Origin: Cupriavidus oxalaticus
GTDB taxonomy: Bacteria > Pseudomonadota > Gammaproteobacteria > Burkholderiales > Burkholderiaceae
Direction of reading: 5' to 3'
DNA length: 64,000 bases
Assembly: GCF_004768545.1 (NCBI RefSeq)
Contig: NZ_CP038639.1
Location: 186,001 to 250,000 of the forward strand
How positions within the stretch are numbered: the stretch's first letter is position 1; each line of letters starts with the position of its first letter. Of the stretch, positions 26,445 through 35,790 are shown piece by piece. The notes under the pieces are model-generated. The model was not told the origin of the DNA, did not search any database, and saw only the letters and a program-made list of their open reading frames with translations. Made by a program: the position numbers and the translations under genes.

Positions 26445-28310
26445 TTAGTCTTTGATGATCGGAATTCGGCCCTGGTAGACAGCGCCCCCAGAGATCCGCA
26501 GGAAGTACTGCAGGTTCGGCAGTTGCATGACTAGGTCGTGCGGAATCAGTGGTACCTTCTCAAGCTGGGCAGAACGGGACACCGACCCGCTGAACTCGCC
26601 GATGTGGGCCTCTGTTCCGGTGCTGGTGCTACTCGACACGACCAGGTTGCGAATGGCGGTGGTACCGGCCTTTTCGGAGAACCATTGCGCCGTGTCGATG
26701 TCTTCCAATCGTAAGACGATCTGGTTGTTCAAATTGCCCAAAACCTGCTGCATTTTGGCCACGTTTCCAAGCTTGGCCGTGAAGTCCGAGCGAGTCTGGT
26801 AGGCAACGAAAGCCTTGAAGCCGGCACCGCGGCCTTTGTTCAGCAGCTGGAGCAATTGCTCGTTGATGGCCTCGGCGGCTTCGTCGACCACCAGGACGAT
26901 CTCGGGCGGCTTGGCGTAGAAGTTGTATATGGCGCCTGCGACAGAAGCGATGTCGGCCAGCAGCATCGACATCACAGCCTGTGCCACCATCGAATTGGAA
27001 AGGGAGTCCGCCCCAACGTAGAGCACGGCCTTCTGCTTGATGACCTTGTCGATATCCCAGATCTCGCGGTCGTCCTCAAAGTCGTCGGCCTTTGGTGCCA
27101 GCATTAGACCTGTCTCACCCGTGGCGAGCATCTGCAGCAGGGGCAGGGCGGATGCAATGATCCGGCCATAGTGGTCGCGGTCGTGTTGATAGGTCGAGAT
27201 GAGGCCGTCGATCGCTTCATGCCCGTTGCCGAGCTTGGAGAATCGCTCGATGTACAGGCTGACCATGGCGTCCAGGCGGGTGCCGCCCGCCTTCTGCGCA
27301 ACCTTCTGCATGTATCCCGTGGCTTCCTCTTCCCAACCGAGCTTCCCGGCTTCAGGGAAGAAGCGCTCCAGCCCGCGCTCGAGAAGATTGTTGATGCCGT
27401 TCTGTGCGTACTGCAGGATCGATCGAAGGTTTGGCTTGTCGCCGACATAGAGCTCGCCCTTCACGGCGCGGTCGATGAACAGAAAGGCGAACTGCCGGAA
27501 AGGGCCTTCCTCCATCAGTTGGGCGATACGCGTTGGGATCTCCGAGGGCTGAGACCAGTTTTCCAGCGGATTCAACCGGATAGACTGCGATGGTGCGGCC
27601 TGTTTCCAGTACAGGAACTTGCGGCCGGTCCGCTCGCATTCGCGCTTGCACCTAGCGACCCAGTCGGGATCATTCTTGGGATCAATCGCGATCAAAACGT
27701 CATTCGGGTTGTGAATGACCTGTGTCGAGATGAGTTCGAACGTCCGTGTCTTACCCGAACCGGTCGTGCCGCTGATCGAGGTGTGGCCGCCCATCGCCTT
27801 GTAGTGAAAGGGGACGGGAATGCGCAGGGATTCCATGCCACCGATCCAGGATTTGCCCTGTGGCGATCGGTCTGCAATGCTGTTCTCCGGGGCGAACGCC
27901 TTCTCGATAGCCTTGACGGTATCCTTTGGCAGCCACTTTGGCAGGCCAGGGATGTCGCTCGACGGCATACGCAGGATGTCGTGGGCGATCTGACAATGCT
28001 TCTGGGTCCATTCGTAGCCGGTACCCAAATACATGGCATCGTCGTCCTTGTCACCCGAGCGCAACTTGCGGCTCTGTGTCAGGAGATCATCGATCCGGAC
28101 GAGAGTTAGCCATTTCGTGGAGATGGAAAGACGGAACCTGAGCGCACGCCACACCTGGCTGGAGCGAAAGAGCAGGAATGCCATGCCACCCAGCGCAAAG
28201 TAGCCACTGTTGGGCATCCCACTCACCAGCAGTAACAAGACAGCCAACGCCCAACCGACGACGGCGCGGAACTCGTAGATGGGACGGAAGTGGTTGATGT
28301 ACTGGTTCAT
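26445..28310 (-). CDS. traD: TraD/VirD4-type conjugative coupling ATPase
   Basis: This is the coupling protein that brings the DNA-relaxase complex to the secretion channel, 621 aa. Two N-terminal membrane spans lie around residues 13-50. Walker A is SISGTTGSGKTRTFEL (near residue 185), Walker B EIVLVVDEAAEAI, and a later helicase-like AYQTRSDF segment follows. The short N-terminus and MGGHTSISGTTGSGKT match the TraD form of integrative conjugative elements (SXT-like) more than VirD4. It overlaps the TraI_2 gene by 4 bases. Confidence 0.88.
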   Translation of the reverse strand: MNQYINHFRPIYEFRAVVGWALAVLLLLVSGMPNSGYFALGGMAFLLFRSSQVWRALRFRLSISTKWLTLVRIDDLLTQSRKLRSGDKDDDAMYLGTGYEWTQKHCQIAHDILRMPSSDIPGLPKWLPKDTVKAIEKAFAPENSIADRSPQGKSWIGGMESLRIPVPFHYKAMGGHTSISGTTGSGKTRTFELISTQVIHNPNDVLIAIDPKNDPDWVARCKRECERTGRKFLYWKQAAPSQSIRLNPLENWSQPSEIPTRIAQLMEEGPFRQFAFLFIDRAVKGELYVGDKPNLRSILQYAQNGINNLLERGLERFFPEAGKLGWEEEATGYMQKVAQKAGGTRLDAMVSLYIERFSKLGNGHEAIDGLISTYQHDRDHYGRIIASALPLLQMLATGETGLMLAPKADDFEDDREIWDIDKVIKQKAVLYVGADSLSNSMVAQAVMSMLLADIASVAGAIYNFYAKPPEIVLVVDEAAEAINEQLLQLLNKGRGAGFKAFVAYQTRSDFTAKLGNVAKMQQVLGNLNNQIVLRLEDIDTAQWFSEKAGTTAIRNLVVSSSTSTGTEAHIGEFSGSVSRSAQLEKVPLIPHDLVMQLPNLQYFLRISGGAVYQGRIPIIKD

Positions 28311-29566
28311 GCTTCAGGGTCTTGGGACGCAGGCAGAATCAGGTCGCCAACTTCGTTGACCAGCAGGAGGTCTTGCCCCACGATCTTGTAGAGATGCTTG
28401 AACTTGCGCAGATTTTCGATGAGCGTCTCGGAGGCAATGCCATAGTTGCCCAGCGAGCGCTTGCTGATGGCAACCTTTCCCTCAACGCGGGTTACTTTCG
28501 TCTTGCCGGCGGCCGCGTCCTGGGAGAGCGCCTTGAAGAATTCACGCATGAGGTTTGAGGTGCCTGCAATCGCCTTGAACGGATCCTCGGCCGGTGGTTC
28601 TTTGCGCAAGGATTGGGCGCCGTCGAGTTGTACGGCGTTAGGCGATGCACGGTGCTGCCCGCTTGCATCGCTGCCTGCCAGATGGTTTCCGGTTGGGGAG
28701 GTTGAATGGGCTTCGGCCGTTGCCATCGGCTGCTCCACTTCGGCCGTCGCCGTCGCCGTCGCCGATGCCGGAACCGGCACCGCGTCCGCACTCGCCTGCG
28801 CGGGCGGCGTCGACGCGCCGGTGATGGCATCAGCAGCCAGCGCTTTCGCTGGCGGGGCCGGCGTTGTGTCCGGGGAAAAGGCCGCCCGACGGGCCTTCAA
28901 CTCGAACTGGGTGACTGTCTCGATGGCCTGACGTACGACCTTCTGCAGCAGCGTCTCCAGGCCGGCTGGCCGTGGATCTGGGTTGATGGCGCCGAACAGA
29001 TCGGTCAGCACCTGGCTGTCAAATGTGCCCAGGCGCTCAGCCCCCAAGATTTCCCGTGCTAGCAGTGCCGTGCGCATCCGCTCGCTCGGCAGAGGTGCCT
29101 CACGACGGGTGACCCGGTATGTGTCATCGCCAAGCCAGATGCCAAAGGCGCCGTGGGCGGCAGGAACCCACTCCGCTCCGTCGCGCTGCCGGTGAAACTG
29201 GAAGTGGCGGCAAGGCTCGTCGAGCCGCGAACAGCACGCTGCGAGGAACAGCGCATAAAGGTACTGAGGCTCAAGCTGGCGGCGTCGCTCGGAGGGTTGG
29301 TCTGCGGCGAATTTCTGGGCGCCGGACAGCCGCATGGCGAAGTACGCGGCTTCGACCGTCGCGCGGAACGCTCCCCCTGGTTCGGCGTGCTCGGTCGGCC
29401 GAAGCGGCATGCTGGAGAACCACGCGGCGCAGCGATCTAGAACGCTGAGCCACTTGGTACGGAAGTCGCCCTCATTCGATTCGTTGGCATACTGTCGAAC
29501 CAACGCAAGGCGGCTGTCGTGGGATGCCAGCAAAGCCGGTGGAGTCAGGTGGTGATGGACCGTCAT
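28307..29566 (-). CDS. TraI_2-domain protein (MOBH relaxase-like, degenerate)
   Basis: The order of elements matches MOBH relaxases of the TraI_2 family. Residues 45-160 align with the TraI_2 core: a TEHAEPGGAFRATVEAAYFAMR helix, then LYALFLAACCSRLDEP where the family has a metal-binding 'LLHDLGKP'. A long Pro/Ala/Thr linker (about 225-330) leads to a TraI_2_C-like end (GKVAISKRSLGNYGIASETLIENLRKF, then GQDLLLVNEVGDLILP). The HD pair and several histidines are missing, and the protein is short (419 aa). It may have lost nicking activity or be a paralogue that only binds. It is coupled to traD and virB6. Confidence 0.65.
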   Translation of the reverse strand: MTVHHHLTPPALLASHDSRLALVRQYANESNEGDFRTKWLSVLDRCAAWFSSMPLRPTEHAEPGGAFRATVEAAYFAMRLSGAQKFAADQPSERRRQLEPQYLYALFLAACCSRLDEPCRHFQFHRQRDGAEWVPAAHGAFGIWLGDDTYRVTRREAPLPSERMRTALLAREILGAERLGTFDSQVLTDLFGAINPDPRPAGLETLLQKVVRQAIETVTQFELKARRAAFSPDTTPAPPAKALAADAITGASTPPAQASADAVPVPASATATATAEVEQPMATAEAHSTSPTGNHLAGSDASGQHRASPNAVQLDGAQSLRKEPPAEDPFKAIAGTSNLMREFFKALSQDAAAGKTKVTRVEGKVAISKRSLGNYGIASETLIENLRKFKHLYKIVGQDLLLVNEVGDLILPASQDPEA

Positions 29567-30609
29567 CACTTGCCCTTCTTGGCCAGGAACCCGCCGATGC
29601 CGCTAGCGGCTTTCATGCCCAGACGTCCGGCAGCACCACCGCTCAACCCGCCACCGGTCCCGAAGATTGCGCCCGCCATTTTGGGGATCTCCAGCGCGAC
29701 AAGCAGCATGAACATCGCGACGCCAAGCGCATAGGCAGCGCCCGCAAGGGACTGGGTGCCGATGTCAGTCTGATCGACCATGGTGGAAGTGAAAGCGCCG
29801 GAGACGAGTCGCGCCATGACGGAGGCAACGACCGTGTACATCGAGGCGCTAATCATGAAATCGAGCCAGGAGACGAAGAATCGGCGCGAGTAATCCGAGA
29901 ATGCGAGCGCTACAGCGAGCGGGCCCACGACGATGCCGACGGCGGCCTGCACCTCCCCTAAAGCGATGAAGAAGCTGTAGAGCAGCGCTGCAACCGCACA
30001 GACCACAAATGTAATGATGAGGACGATCCCGGAAAGGGCTACGCTAAGTATGGAGAGGCCGCTTGCCGCGTCCATAGCCTTGTTGTAGGTGTCCAGGAAG
30101 CCGGCGCCTACCGAGATGAGCGCCAAGGCCGGATTGCTGGAGCGAGTACCGGCGATCTTGTCGCCGAGCATTTTGAACCAGTCGAAAATTCCCGGTGCGA
30201 ACTTGTCGTACCCCAAATAGATCCCTGCGAAGATCCCCAAGAGCATGAACGCCTCAAAAATGTCCGTCCACGCCGTGGTCGGATCGTTCGTTGCAGCAAA
30301 TCGGATGCCGGCCAGAGTCAGCGTGATGAGTGCCAAGCCATAGGCCACCTTGTCGGTCTCCGATCGGATGGTCTGACTCAGCGGTGTAGCGCTTGCGATC
30401 AGGCCGCTGCGAAACGATTCGAACTGGCCGACCCAACTTTTGAGAGATTCGGCGATCGTCCCTTTCTGTCCTGAGAATGACGGCGGGGTCTTGGTGGATT
30501 CTTCCGCCTGCGACCCATTCATCAAGGGGGCAATCTCGGCCTGAGCGAAAGCCACGTTTGTGTGCAATAGCACAGCAGTGACCAGTAGAATCAATAGACG
30601 CAATAGCAT
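29566..30609 (-). CDS. virB6: VirB6/TrbL inner-membrane channel protein
   Basis: A polytopic membrane protein of 347 aa. It has a signal-like first span (LLRLLILLVTAVLLHTNVAFAQA), then a set of spans between residues 80 and 310 (AYGLALITLTLAGIRF; ILSVALSGIVLIITFVVCAVAALLYSFF; AGAAYALGVAMFMLLVALEIP). The FIALGEVQAAVGIVVGPLAVALAF segment is typical of TrbL/VirB6. The C-terminal tail is glycine rich (GTGGGLSGGAAGRLG). It forms part of the inner-membrane DNA path. Confidence 0.85.
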   Translation of the reverse strand: MLLRLLILLVTAVLLHTNVAFAQAEIAPLMNGSQAEESTKTPPSFSGQKGTIAESLKSWVGQFESFRSGLIASATPLSQTIRSETDKVAYGLALITLTLAGIRFAATNDPTTAWTDIFEAFMLLGIFAGIYLGYDKFAPGIFDWFKMLGDKIAGTRSSNPALALISVGAGFLDTYNKAMDAASGLSILSVALSGIVLIITFVVCAVAALLYSFFIALGEVQAAVGIVVGPLAVALAFSDYSRRFFVSWLDFMISASMYTVVASVMARLVSGAFTSTMVDQTDIGTQSLAGAAYALGVAMFMLLVALEIPKMAGAIFGTGGGLSGGAAGRLGMKAASGIGGFLAKKGK

Positions 30610-30626
30610 GGCTTCCCGGCACCCGC

Positions 30627-31385
30627 TCAGTCGGCTTGCAGCTTGCGAGAGAACACGCGGGCACGCAGTTGCCGGAGTTCCTCATCCTGCGCAGTCGTGA
30701 TCGCGCGCATCGCCTCAGCGCTTTGCGTTTCCCTGGCGACGCTCTGTTGGTCCTTATCCGCGTCCGCTTGGGCCCGCACGCTCATGAGCTGCAGCAAATC
30801 CGAGTTCTGGCTGGCAAGCACGTCCAGCATCTGATTGGTGGATTGCGCCGCCGCCTGAGCAGTGGGCGAGAGCTTGACCTGTGCCTGAATCTTCTGGCGG
30901 CGCTGCGCGACAGACTGCGTGTTCTTGAAGATTTGCTCGCCCAGGCTGAACAGGTTCTTGGCCGTCTTGTCGCCGTTGCTCAGCAGCTGGCGCTGGTCCT
31001 GGAACCACTGCTCCTTGGTCTTGCCCGAGGCGACGACCATGCTCTGGATCTTCTTCAGATAGTCGGCATTGTCCGAGACCGTGCCATACAAATCCTTGAG
31101 CGAGGTGCCGTAGACTTCGTACTTGCCGATGTCATCCTTGATCGCGTCCAGCTGCTCCGTCAGGGCGGCGGCGTCCAGGCCCGTGGACTGCAGAAGCTGG
31201 TTGGCCATCATCTTGTACTGGTAGGCGATGTTGGTATTCTCGTAAACCTCCGTTTTCAGCGATTGCATTGCTGTCATGGTGGTCTGAATGAGTCCCACCC
31301 AGTCGGTGACGGGCAGCGCGGCATGGGCCGAAGAAGCCCCGAAGACCGAGGTTGCGATGGCGATGTTGGCGATCCACTTCTTCAC
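30627..31385 (-). CDS. virB5: VirB5/TrbJ-like minor pilus protein
   Basis: A secreted 252-aa protein with a clear signal peptide (MKKWIANIAIATSVFGASSAHA). A long helical body follows (MTAMQSLKTEVYENTNIAYQYKMMANQLLQS...), ending in a charged coiled-coil. This is the pattern of VirB5/TrbJ proteins at the pilus tip. It lies between virB6 and virB4, the usual place. Sequence identity in this family is low, so the call rests on layout. Confidence 0.75.
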   Translation of the reverse strand: MKKWIANIAIATSVFGASSAHAALPVTDWVGLIQTTMTAMQSLKTEVYENTNIAYQYKMMANQLLQSTGLDAAALTEQLDAIKDDIGKYEVYGTSLKDLYGTVSDNADYLKKIQSMVVASGKTKEQWFQDQRQLLSNGDKTAKNLFSLGEQIFKNTQSVAQRRQKIQAQVKLSPTAQAAAQSTNQMLDVLASQNSDLLQLMSVRAQADADKDQQSVARETQSAEAMRAITTAQDEELRQLRARVFSRKLQAD

Positions 31386-31400
31386 GTTGATTCTCCAAAG

Positions 31401-33857
31401 TTATGCTGCGCGCGCGAGCATTTCGCGCACGTAGCGGTCTTGCCAGTCGGGTTCGCCCGATGCATGGTGCTTGTCGCAGATGGACTGTGCGACACCGTCC
31501 GAGCGCAGCATGGCTACCATCTCGTCGGAAAATGCCGTCTGCAGCATCCGGGTCTGGGTGTTCGTGATCAGGAGGTAGTCGCGGTTTGGCACCGCGTCAG
31601 AGATCAGCTGAACCTGATCATCGGTCAGGCCAAACTTGTCCTTGTAGAGCTCCGGGCTGGTCTTGGCCTGGCCGTTAGGCAGGTAGACCCAGTTGGCGAT
31701 GTTTTCCTTGAGGATTTCGAAGTTCGCGACGCGTGCAATCTGGCGAAGAGACTGCGTCGCGGACCAGATGGAACCGTTGAGCTTGCGGATGGTGGTAATC
31801 CAATCCTCGTACCGCCTGTAGAAGCGTTCGTTCTGGAAGAAGAAGCCGCATTCCTCCACCTCGATGATGGTGTAGCGGATACCGTCCATCGACTGGCTGA
31901 TGCGGTAGAAGGCGTAGTCGGTGAACAGTACCGCTGCGCGTTCATACTTCTGGAACAGCTCGCCCATCTCGATGCACAGGTTGTCACTGACGGCGAATGC
32001 GTCCTCGGCGTGATCGAAGAAGTGACCGTACTGACCGCCCTTGAGCCAGATCTGAAGCCGCGTGCGCAGGTCGGCATGCAGCATCGTGGAGAGCGAGCTG
32101 AGGGTCCAGCGTTCGCGGGGGTATCCCGCGACTAGCTTCACGGCCTCGAAGAGGTCCTGGACCTGCTGCGGCGAAAGCGTGAAGTCATCGTCTTCGAGGG
32201 CGAGCGTCAGCCATTCGGTGATGTAGGTGAAGTTCGCGGGATCGGCCAGCAGCGACAAGGGATTGACCGGCGTGCTGGTCTGGAACTTGCCCGTCACGTC
32301 GATGAACGTGCCGCCACTGAGCAGCGTGGGAATGCGGGTAGACCTATCCTTGTCGAAGCGAATCCGACGCGCCTTGTGCCTGTCGCCCTGCGACACCAGG
32401 AAGTTCAGGAACACGGATTTGCCAGCACCAATTGGACCGATCACGAACAAATGACCATTGCCACCCCGCTGGTGCATGTCGACGCGCTGGATGGTTCGGT
32501 GGCGGGTTGGCAGGCAGGTGAGCGGGGGAACCTCGGCGCCGGTCTTCTCGCTCAGCCATGCGTTGAATGTAGGACCTTCCAGGACAGAACGGACGGGCGC
32601 GATGTCGGACACGGCAGGCGTTTCGACGAACTGCAGTCGCCGTTGCTTGTCCCAGCGACCGGGCAGGGTGCTGTTCCAGGCAGGCATCAGATTGGCCTTC
32701 TCGCGGATCGCCCCGAAGCCGGCGTTGGTCAATGCGCCGACCACCTCGCTGACGGCGTCCTCGCATTCACTTTCCGAATCCGCGTAGATAATCACCGAAA
32801 TGTTGGCGAAGCCGTGCTGCACGCCCTCGGCGGTGAGCCGTTTGAGGGCGTGACCCGCTTCCTTGGCGAGCGCTTCACGGCCTTCGTCGTTCTCGTTTTC
32901 CTCCTTCGAGACGTACTGCTTCATCATGGAGCGCAGGTTCACCGCGGCCATCTTGTAGAAGCGGCGAACCTTCTCGATGTAGGCGGTGGCGCGCGCGGTG
33001 TCCAGAAACCGGTACATGATGCAGATGTCCAGCTCGGCATCCACCTGCAGGAGACTGTCTAGTGCCGCTTCCTGAAAGCTCATCCATTCCTTCACGGCGA
33101 CCACCGCCGCATAGCGCTTGCCGTGGGCGGATTCGAACAAGAGTCGCTCGGCACCGACCGTCACTTCGGATTCCGTCAGGTGCGTGTCGAGCAACGTGAC
33201 CGGATACCGGATGCGACGCGGCGGCACGCTGGGGTTGGCAACCTGGTGCAGCGCCGCATAGCTGTCTTGCATCGTGAGCCGGGTCGGCTTGATGCGCGGG
33301 ATGCCGCCGGCAAACGCGTCAAGCATGGCCTCGAAGCGTCGGGTATCGGCCTGCATCTTCTCCACATCGAACGCAAACGCGCTGCGAGACAGCACGGTAT
33401 CCTTGGCGGCTTCTACGATCGCACCGTAGACGGACCGCCCCCCGACGGTCATGTGGTAGCCAATCTTTTCGAAGAACTTGGCAATGCCGGATTCGGGGGT
33501 ATAGGCAATGCTGAGCGCATGCGTGTTGCGGAAGTACCGCCCAGTGGTCATGTGCGCGCGGTTCAGCGCGTTCAGCCGGGTATCGGTGGGGTTGCTGAAC
33601 TCTCCGTCGATGAAATCGGTAGTACGGCGATGGGAGAGACGCCACCAGGCTGTGATCCGGTTGTCGAAGGATCGGCACGCCTGGTCGAGCTGGTCACGGG
33701 CCGAGGTAATGTCACTGGCGTCGGCGCTGTCCGCATCGACGCCGCGGAACTCGTAGGTCGCAAGAAGGGAGCCGTCCTTGTTCAGGATCAGCTCAGGGGT
33801 GAGGGACGTGAGCCACGGCACGATCTCTGCCAGCGGCCGGCGTTTGAGTTTCAGCAT
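31401..33857 (-). CDS. virB4: VirB4 secretion ATPase
   Basis: The large assembly ATPase of the type IV secretion system, 818 aa. The N-terminal part is the membrane-contact domain (MLKLKRRPLAEIVPWLTSL...). The ATPase core has Walker A HLFVIGPIGAGKSVFLNFLV (near residue 480) and Walker B TIIEVEECGFFFQN, with the RKLNGSIWSATQSLRQI motif after it. The length is normal. It overlaps virB3 by 7 bases, and virB5 follows after 15. Confidence 0.93.
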   Translation of the reverse strand: MLKLKRRPLAEIVPWLTSLTPELILNKDGSLLATYEFRGVDADSADASDITSARDQLDQACRSFDNRITAWWRLSHRRTTDFIDGEFSNPTDTRLNALNRAHMTTGRYFRNTHALSIAYTPESGIAKFFEKIGYHMTVGGRSVYGAIVEAAKDTVLSRSAFAFDVEKMQADTRRFEAMLDAFAGGIPRIKPTRLTMQDSYAALHQVANPSVPPRRIRYPVTLLDTHLTESEVTVGAERLLFESAHGKRYAAVVAVKEWMSFQEAALDSLLQVDAELDICIMYRFLDTARATAYIEKVRRFYKMAAVNLRSMMKQYVSKEENENDEGREALAKEAGHALKRLTAEGVQHGFANISVIIYADSESECEDAVSEVVGALTNAGFGAIREKANLMPAWNSTLPGRWDKQRRLQFVETPAVSDIAPVRSVLEGPTFNAWLSEKTGAEVPPLTCLPTRHRTIQRVDMHQRGGNGHLFVIGPIGAGKSVFLNFLVSQGDRHKARRIRFDKDRSTRIPTLLSGGTFIDVTGKFQTSTPVNPLSLLADPANFTYITEWLTLALEDDDFTLSPQQVQDLFEAVKLVAGYPRERWTLSSLSTMLHADLRTRLQIWLKGGQYGHFFDHAEDAFAVSDNLCIEMGELFQKYERAAVLFTDYAFYRISQSMDGIRYTIIEVEECGFFFQNERFYRRYEDWITTIRKLNGSIWSATQSLRQIARVANFEILKENIANWVYLPNGQAKTSPELYKDKFGLTDDQVQLISDAVPNRDYLLITNTQTRMLQTAFSDEMVAMLRSDGVAQSICDKHHASGEPDWQDRYVREMLARAA

Positions 33858-34180
33858 GGCAAGTTACTGTCAAAGCCGTACGGGCGGCGGAACACTGCGT
33901 CGGACTTGCCGTGCCAAGGCACCGACTCGTACAGGTCGCCGTACATGTTGTAGACGTTGAGGATCTGGTTCCACCACGGATCTCGACTCGTCAGCCACGC
34001 CAGCAACGCATGGGTGCAAAGACCGATGACGAGGATCGACAACGGGATCTCCCAGCCGCTGCGGTAGGTGACATAGATCAGCAGCGCGACGATGGTGCCG
34101 TTCGCGATGGCGAGAGCCCGCACCGCGCCTGCGATCAGGCGCGGCATCGACAGACCGATGCTCACATGGTGCTTTCTCAT
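33851..34180 (-). CDS. virB3: VirB3 membrane protein
   Basis: A 109-aa inner-membrane protein with the VirB3 pattern: a basic start (MRKHHVSIGLSMPRLIAG), one or two spans (LAIANGTIVALLIYVTY; IPLSILVIGLCTHALLAWL), then DPWWNQILNVY. It acts with VirB4 in pilus assembly. It overlaps virB4 by 7 bases and lies directly after virB2. Confidence 0.88.
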   Translation of the reverse strand: MRKHHVSIGLSMPRLIAGAVRALAIANGTIVALLIYVTYRSGWEIPLSILVIGLCTHALLAWLTSRDPWWNQILNVYNMYGDLYESVPWHGKSDAVFRRPYGFDSNLPC

Positions 34181-34181
34181 T

Positions 34182-34529
34182 TCAGAACCCGGTGCAGGCG
34201 GCCACGATGTTCAGGGTTTTCAGGATCGACGGCGCCGCCGCGGCCAGGCCGACGCCAACGCACGCCCCCGAGATGAACTTGGACAGGCTCGACTCTGCAT
34301 TGGCATAGGCATAGGCGCCCAGGACAATGACGATCAGGCCGATGACGAACAGATACTTCGTGTTGATGAAGGTGGCGATGCCGCAGATGAAGTTGCCAAG
34401 ATTGCCGAGGAAGGAATCGTCCGCTGCGACGGCGGAGGTGGCAACGGCCATCATGCCGATTAGTAGCAAGGCGGATGGGGCATACTTGCGAGCCGTGGCG
34501 CGGGCGCGCTGGGAGAACTGGGAGGTCAT
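34182..34529 (-). CDS. virB2: VirB2 major pilin (TrbC-type)
   Basis: The 115-aa propilin of the conjugative pilus. A long leader ends at ATSAVAAD. The mature part has two hydrophobic helices (YLFVIGLIVIVLGAYAYA and FISGACVGVGLAAAAPSIL) and a short C-terminus with cysteines (CGI... and AACTGF). The ATG at 34529 (MTSQFSQRARA) fits better than 34571 because the upstream residues overlap the virB11 stop region. It lies between virB11 and virB3. Confidence 0.85.
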   Translation of the reverse strand: MTSQFSQRARATARKYAPSALLLIGMMAVATSAVAADDSFLGNLGNFICGIATFINTKYLFVIGLIVIVLGAYAYANAESSLSKFISGACVGVGLAAAAPSILKTLNIVAACTGF

Positions 34530-34548
34530 GCGGAAGGACTCCTGAGGT

Positions 34549-35598
34549 TTAGAAAACGCGTTGAAACTCATAGTCGTTGTTGCGAATGCCCTTGATCTCG
34601 ATGATCTCGGAGAGCACGCGCATGTCGCCTGAACGCTTCATGTGCACGACGTAGTGAATGCAGTCGGCAATGAAGCGACGCATATCTTCGACCTTCCAGC
34701 CGGAGCCGGGCGGGACGCCGAGCAGCGCCATGCTTTCAAGACGAGACAAGGCCATGCGGGGACTCGGTGCATGTAGCGATCCCATGCCTCCGTCGTGGCC
34801 GGTGTTGAAGGCCTGGAGCATGTCGTATGCCTCGCCGCCCCGGACTTCGCCAACAAGAATCCGGTCTGGCCGGAAGCGCAGAGAGAGCGCGACGAGATGC
34901 TGTGTGGTCACGCCCTTGTCGGCGTTGGAAAGCAGCCGCACGACGTTCGGCACGCTGGGCTTGAGCTCCGTCGTGTCCTCGATGGTGATGACCCGCTCCT
35001 CCGCCGGAATCTCTCCGACCATGGCATTGAGTAGTGTGGTCTTGCCTGAAGACGTACCGCCTGCCACCAGGATGTTCTTGCGCTGGCGGACTAGCTCGCC
35101 GAGCGCCTGGGCGAGTGCGTCGTCCTCGACAGGGCCGCAGAAGATGGGCGTCTCGGTTTCCGTGCGCGCATGCCGGGATGAGAACGCGCCGGCCTTCACA
35201 TAGTCCGAGAGGCGCATGTTCTTCTCGCGGTGCCGCCGGATGCTCAGAGCGTGGCCGTCGATCGACGTTGGCTGCATCACGGCGGCGATCCGCAGGCCTT
35301 TGTGACCTGCGTTGATGATCCCTTGGGCCGTGCCACGCACCGCGGACTTCTCGACTGAGGACGCCAATGAGCGGATGGCCCCCTCGACCTTGAACGGATC
35401 GAGTTCGACCTCGAGTCGGGTCATCATCCCACGTCGCTCGACCCAAATGCTGTTGTGGCGATTGATCATGACTTCTGCGACGTCATCCGCGTGGATGACA
35501 TCGTGCAACGGCGCCAGGGATTCGAAGAACATCGAAACCGCGCTGTCGGCCAGCTGCGTGAGCTGCAGAAGAGGGTGGTTGGTGGACGCTGATTCCAT
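34549..35598 (-). CDS. virB11: VirB11/TrbB traffic ATPase
   Basis: A hexameric secretion ATPase of 349 aa. The N-terminal domain (DVAEVMINRHNSIWVERRG) is followed by Walker A LVAGGTSSGKTTLLNAMV (near residue 182), the Asp box VITIEDTTELKP, Walker B RFRPDRILVGEVRGGEAYDML and the His box NTGHDGGMGSLHAPSP. It is the first gene of the leftward virB set and lies next to the divergent control region. Its small size matches TrbB. Confidence 0.93.
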   Translation of the reverse strand: MESASTNHPLLQLTQLADSAVSMFFESLAPLHDVIHADDVAEVMINRHNSIWVERRGMMTRLEVELDPFKVEGAIRSLASSVEKSAVRGTAQGIINAGHKGLRIAAVMQPTSIDGHALSIRRHREKNMRLSDYVKAGAFSSRHARTETETPIFCGPVEDDALAQALGELVRQRKNILVAGGTSSGKTTLLNAMVGEIPAEERVITIEDTTELKPSVPNVVRLLSNADKGVTTQHLVALSLRFRPDRILVGEVRGGEAYDMLQAFNTGHDGGMGSLHAPSPRMALSRLESMALLGVPPGSGWKVEDMRRFIADCIHYVVHMKRSGDMRVLSEIIEIKGIRNNDYEFQRVF

Positions 35599-35638
35599 GC
35601 CCGCTATTGTTGGCGGGCAGAGGGTCCTGTAGTCGACT

Positions 35639-35790
35639 GAAAGCTAGGCGATTTTCAAGAGCTTTCGACGAAGTCGTGTGGCGCCAGCCCGGTCCCCCCG
35701 CGTGACGAGGAACATGTTCCTCCTAAAGACTGCGAATGACGCGGTCAAATCCTGAGCTTTCGAAGGGTAGACGCCCGTACAGCCCCGACG
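35639..35790. promoter_or_regulatory. Conserved palindromic control module, copy 1
   Basis: The 653-bp gap (35599-36251) separates the divergent virB11 and virB8 operons and shows no convincing gene. It holds GAAAGCTAGG, CTTTCGA, the palindrome AGGAACATGTTCCT (35708-35721), then GCGAA and TTCGAAGG. The same elements in the same order recur at 56942-57160. Position between two transfer operons points to a regulator-binding region. From 35960 to 36200 I see only AT-richer DNA that may carry the promoters. Confidence 0.65.
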
